Shown: one piece after another, positions 5,421-5,461 of the stretch
Position numbering within the stretch: position 1 is the stretch's first letter
Layout: the number at the start of each line of letters is the position of its first letter
NCBI GenBank assembly: GCA_025351985.1
Contig: JANXUW010000656.1
Location: 1-5,461, forward strand
Source: Pseudolysobacter sp.
GTDB lineage: Bacteria; Pseudomonadota; Gammaproteobacteria; Xanthomonadales; Rhodanobacteraceae
Length of the DNA: 5,461 nucleotides
Reading direction: 5' to 3'
Notes under the pieces: model-generated
What the model saw: the letters and a program-made list of their open reading frames with translations, nothing else
Told to the model about the DNA's origin: nothing
Databases searched by the model: none
Made by a program: the position numbers and the translations under genes

Positions 5421-5461
5421 CCGCAGAATCCGCTCGCTCGAATCCGCGCCCGCTCCGCACC

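Noticed and set aside
5378..5461. Possible start of a plus-strand gene: ATG at 5378, open for 28 codons to the window edge
   Set aside because: It has no Shine-Dalgarno, and the peptide is Arg/Pro/Ala-rich without similarity to a known N-terminus. It is too short to judge; sequence beyond the edge would decide.

Overview
The window looks like chromosomal DNA of a G+C-rich gammaproteobacterium, most likely of the Xanthomonadales/Lysobacterales (Rhodanobacteraceae-like). This placement is an inference. It rests on the GlnA N-terminus, an enteric-style sigma-54/NtrC control region, a BacA-type UppP, and the pairing of a TPR-sulfotransferase-like protein with a TPR-AspH protein. No rRNA, tRNA, CRISPR array, insertion sequence or other mobile element is visible, and I saw no frameshifted gene.

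Layout. Bases 1-139 (minus) hold the first 46 codons of glnA, type I glutamine synthetase, cut by the window edge. Bases 140-478 are a 339-base divergent intergenic region. It carries a well-matched sigma-54 promoter pointing into glnA and two NtrC-like dyads centred about 107 and 138 bases upstream of the predicted start point, with a perfect A/T palindrome between promoter and dyads. Bases 479-1279 (plus) hold uppP (bacA), the membrane undecaprenyl-diphosphate phosphatase, with a GTG start. It converges on a three-gene minus-strand operon after only 18 bases, and a perfect 8-bp hairpin covers the uppP stop codon.

The minus-strand operon reads from 5346 down to 1298. It encodes (1) a 697-residue protein with about 11 TPRs in exact 34-residue register and a divergent sulfotransferase-like C-terminal domain, (2) a 212-residue YbhB/YbcL-type PEBP-family protein, and (3) a 434-residue TPR protein with a C-terminal aspartyl/asparaginyl beta-hydroxylase domain. 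Gaps are 2 and 9 bases, so co-transcription and translational coupling are likely.

How they work together. glnA and uppP are housekeeping genes that share a regulatory interval. The three-gene operon is the least explained part. It links two TPR-fused putative modification domains around a small ligand-binding-fold protein. That arrangement suggests a protein- or metabolite-modification module, but no substrate can be read from the sequence. The sulfotransferase-like domain has lost key cofactor-loop residues while the hydroxylase keeps its metal ligands.
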